This document shows positions 62,599 to 64,000 of a stretch of 64,000 nt of DNA, one piece after another (positions within the stretch are counted from its first letter, which is position 1; every line of letters starts with the position of its first letter). Origin of the DNA: Weissella fangxianensis (GTDB lineage: Bacteria > Bacillota > Bacilli > Lactobacillales > Lactobacillaceae); the NCBI RefSeq assembly GCF_024718545.1, contig NZ_JAMXDB010000001.1, positions 1-64,000 of the forward strand. Direction: 5' to 3'. The position numbers and the translations under genes are program-made. The notes beneath the pieces were generated by a model. The model had not been told where the DNA came from, made no database searches, and worked only from the letters and a program-made list of their open reading frames with translations.

Positions 62599-63492
62599 AT
62601 GGTAGGGTGGACAAAGCAAATCGAGTTGCCAACGGATCAGCCGGCAGTCTCAATTAAAGAGCAACTGACCATGTGGCATGTGCCACGACGGATACGAGGC
62701 AATTTTCGAATCGCACGTCGTATTTATTTGAATGGTGAGTATCAACCGACTTCAACTATTTTAAAACCACATGATGTGTTGTTATTGCACTGGTTACCGA
62801 CTGACTTTATAACGCCGGATTCACATTATGTCCCTGATGATTCACAATCCTTACAAATCCTATATGAAAACGACGAGTTATTAGTTGTTAATAAAATCAA
62901 AGGTGTTAAAACGCATCCCAATTCTCCTGGTGAAGATGGTACGATGATGAACTTTGCCCAAGCATACTTGATCAAGCAGGGTAAACGGGCATACATGGTT
63001 CATCGTTTGGATGGTCAAACGACTGGGGCCTTGATTATTGCAAAAGTACCATACGTGGTACCAATGTTGAATCAACTGTTACATGATAAGACCATCAAAC
63101 GTACTTATTTGGCTTGGGTCGACGGCCACCTGACACAGCCAACAGGGACGATTAACCTACCAATTGGTGAACATCCAACTAATAGTCGTTTGCGTCAGAT
63201 CAATGGTATCAATGCGAAACCCGCAGTGACTCACTGGACAAAAATTAAAACGGTCTATCAACAGACGCTAGTACGTTTACAGTTAGAAACGGGGCGAACT
63301 CATCAAATTCGCTTACATATGGCAGCAATCGGGCACCCACTGGTAGGAGATGACTTGTATAATCAACAATCTAATTATGAAGGTGGTTTATTGTTACATT
63401 CTGCTAGTGTGCAATTACCGATTCCGTTTTCAAATGACATCAAGTCGATTGGGGCACCGTTACCGTCTAGTTTCCCAGTAAATCTTAAGTAA
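62599..63492 (+). CDS. RluA/RluD-family pseudouridine synthase
   Basis: This 297-aa RNA pseudouridine synthase has the catalytic Asp in MVHRLDGQTTGALI (about 135-148), followed by KRTYLAWVDGHL and the conserved GRTHQIRLHMAAIGHPLVGDDLY (about 232-254). There is an S4-like N-terminal part (PRRIRGNFRIARRIYLNG) that probably binds RNA. Target rRNA or tRNA positions cannot be read from sequence. Start: ATG at 62599 with GGAGAG upstream; the frame continues upstream into the cspA terminator and is not used. Confidence 0.92.
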   Translation: MVGWTKQIELPTDQPAVSIKEQLTMWHVPRRIRGNFRIARRIYLNGEYQPTSTILKPHDVLLLHWLPTDFITPDSHYVPDDSQSLQILYENDELLVVNKIKGVKTHPNSPGEDGTMMNFAQAYLIKQGKRAYMVHRLDGQTTGALIIAKVPYVVPMLNQLLHDKTIKRTYLAWVDGHLTQPTGTINLPIGEHPTNSRLRQINGINAKPAVTHWTKIKTVYQQTLVRLQLETGRTHQIRLHMAAIGHPLVGDDLYNQQSNYEGGLLLHSASVQLPIPFSNDIKSIGAPLPSSFPVNLK

Positions 63493-63534
63493 TTACCCGA
63501 ACTTATTAAGAAATTTCAAAATTTTCCTTTAAAA

Positions 63535-63551
63535 TGTAATGATTTTGTTAA
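63535..63551 (+). promoter_or_regulatory. WalR (YycF) box upstream of the last LysM gene
   Basis: TGTAAT (63535-63540), five bases, TGTTAA (63546-63551) fits TGTWAH-N5-TGTWAH exactly. It stands 87 bp before the start codon. Confidence 0.68.
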
Positions 63552-63637
63552 GAACTTCTGTTATTATTAAAAAATGTTGTATTAAACAAAAATTAAATAC
63601 GCATAAACGCGTAACGAATTAAGGGGAAACTTCTTCA

Positions 63638-64000
63638 ATGGAAATCAAGTCACACAAGAAAATGTATAAGGCAGGTAAGCAATGGGTATCAGTTGCAGTA
63701 GCAACTACTGCAGCGGGTGTCGCTTTTGTTGGTGCTAATGAGTCTGCTTCTGCAGATGTATGGCAAGCTAACACTGTTGATCAAGTTGCATCACAAATTT
63801 CAGCAAATGGTGGTGTTAACGATTACCAAATCCAAAACGGTGATACGGTTTGGGCATTAGCCATGGCCACAAATGATTCAGTTGATCATTTTGCGACAAC
63901 TAATGGGATTATTAACCCTGATTTGATTGTTGCTGGTCAATCATTTAATGGGGCAACTGCAGCAACCGCTCAGTCAGCAACTCCACAATCAGCTGCTGCG
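63638..64000 (+). CDS. Secreted LysM protein with KxYKxGKxW signal (partial, runs off the window)
   Basis: The ATG at 63638 follows AAGGGG at a good distance. The N-terminus has KKMYKAGKQWV, a KxYKxGKxW-type signal peptide region. A hydrophobic stretch and ASADVWQ suggest cleavage near residue 40. A LysM domain follows (about 65-108: YQIQNGDTVWALAMATNDS to LIVAGQSFN), then the start of an Ala/Thr/Ser-rich linker. The gene continues beyond base 64000, so the C-terminal catalytic domain is unseen. It probably binds and cuts peptidoglycan, and a WalR box lies in front of it. Confidence 0.85.
   Translation, partial: MEIKSHKKMYKAGKQWVSVAVATTAAGVAFVGANESASADVWQANTVDQVASQISANGGVNDYQIQNGDTVWALAMATNDSVDHFATTNGIINPDLIVAGQSFNGATAATAQSATPQSAAA

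Noticed and set aside
1-64000. CRISPR arrays, tRNA or rRNA genes, prophage
   Set aside because: No regularly spaced repeats, no cloverleaf with a CCA-type end, no rRNA-like conserved blocks and no phage structural genes were seen.

Overview
The window looks like chromosomal DNA of a heterofermentative lactic acid bacterium, most likely of the Weissella/Leuconostoc group (inference, made without database search). Supporting signs are an AT-rich genome with good Shine-Dalgarno sites, GatCAB for Gln-tRNA formation, a MurE without the diaminopimelate motif (so probably L-lysine type), PepX, an APF-like LysM protein, a KxYKxGKxW secretion signal, and gluconate kinase plus permease. Nearly everything reads on the + strand except the first 3 kb. 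No rRNA, tRNA, CRISPR or prophage was seen.

Layout. 1-127 is the 3' end of an IS3-family element. It abuts a decayed copy of a 128-bp hairpin repeat, which also occurs after ylbF and after pgsA. 240-3140 (minus) is a TPP-riboswitch-controlled ECF transporter (ykoEDC type). 3.3-6.8 kb carries a PRPP synthetase, an aldo-keto reductase, ribokinase and a DUF1456 protein. 6.8-8.5 kb is mntH behind a long structured leader, followed by two small unknown genes. 9.3-11.1 kb is a PadR/DUF1700/DUF4097 envelope-stress type operon with a clear operator. 11.3-16.1 kb has pepX, a HAD phosphatase and an rRNA m5C methyltransferase. 16.2-24.1 kb has gatCAB, dagK, folC, a HAM1-like protein and murE. 24.2-29.5 kb has a DUF2187-like protein, argS, an argR lacking the usual effector motif, a class A PBP and ylbF. 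29.8-34.3 kb is yhaO-yhaN-yhaM.

34.4-48.5 kb is the accessory-looking part. Gluconate kinase and gluconate permease are separated by about 11 kb that holds two modules. The first (36.2-42.4 kb) is a four-gene operon: a GT2-GtrA protein, a cellulose-synthase-like GT2 with a C-terminal PilZ domain, a GT-C-like membrane protein, and a membrane GGDEF diguanylate cyclase. It reads as a self-contained c-di-GMP-controlled exopolysaccharide machine, which is uncommon in lactic acid bacteria, and it is the best candidate for an undescribed system here. The second (42.5-46.8 kb) is a bPH2/bPH2/LemA/DUF2207 envelope module.

48.7-58.2 kb is conserved housekeeping: two M16 peptidase-like proteins, rodZ, pgsA, short cinA, recA, helD and coaA. 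58.2-64 kb is surface-related: an APF-like LysM protein and, at the right edge, a second LysM protein, each preceded by a sequence matching the WalR (YycF) box. Between them lie an MFS exporter with a DUF4811 partner, a cold-shock protein and an RluD-type pseudouridine synthase.
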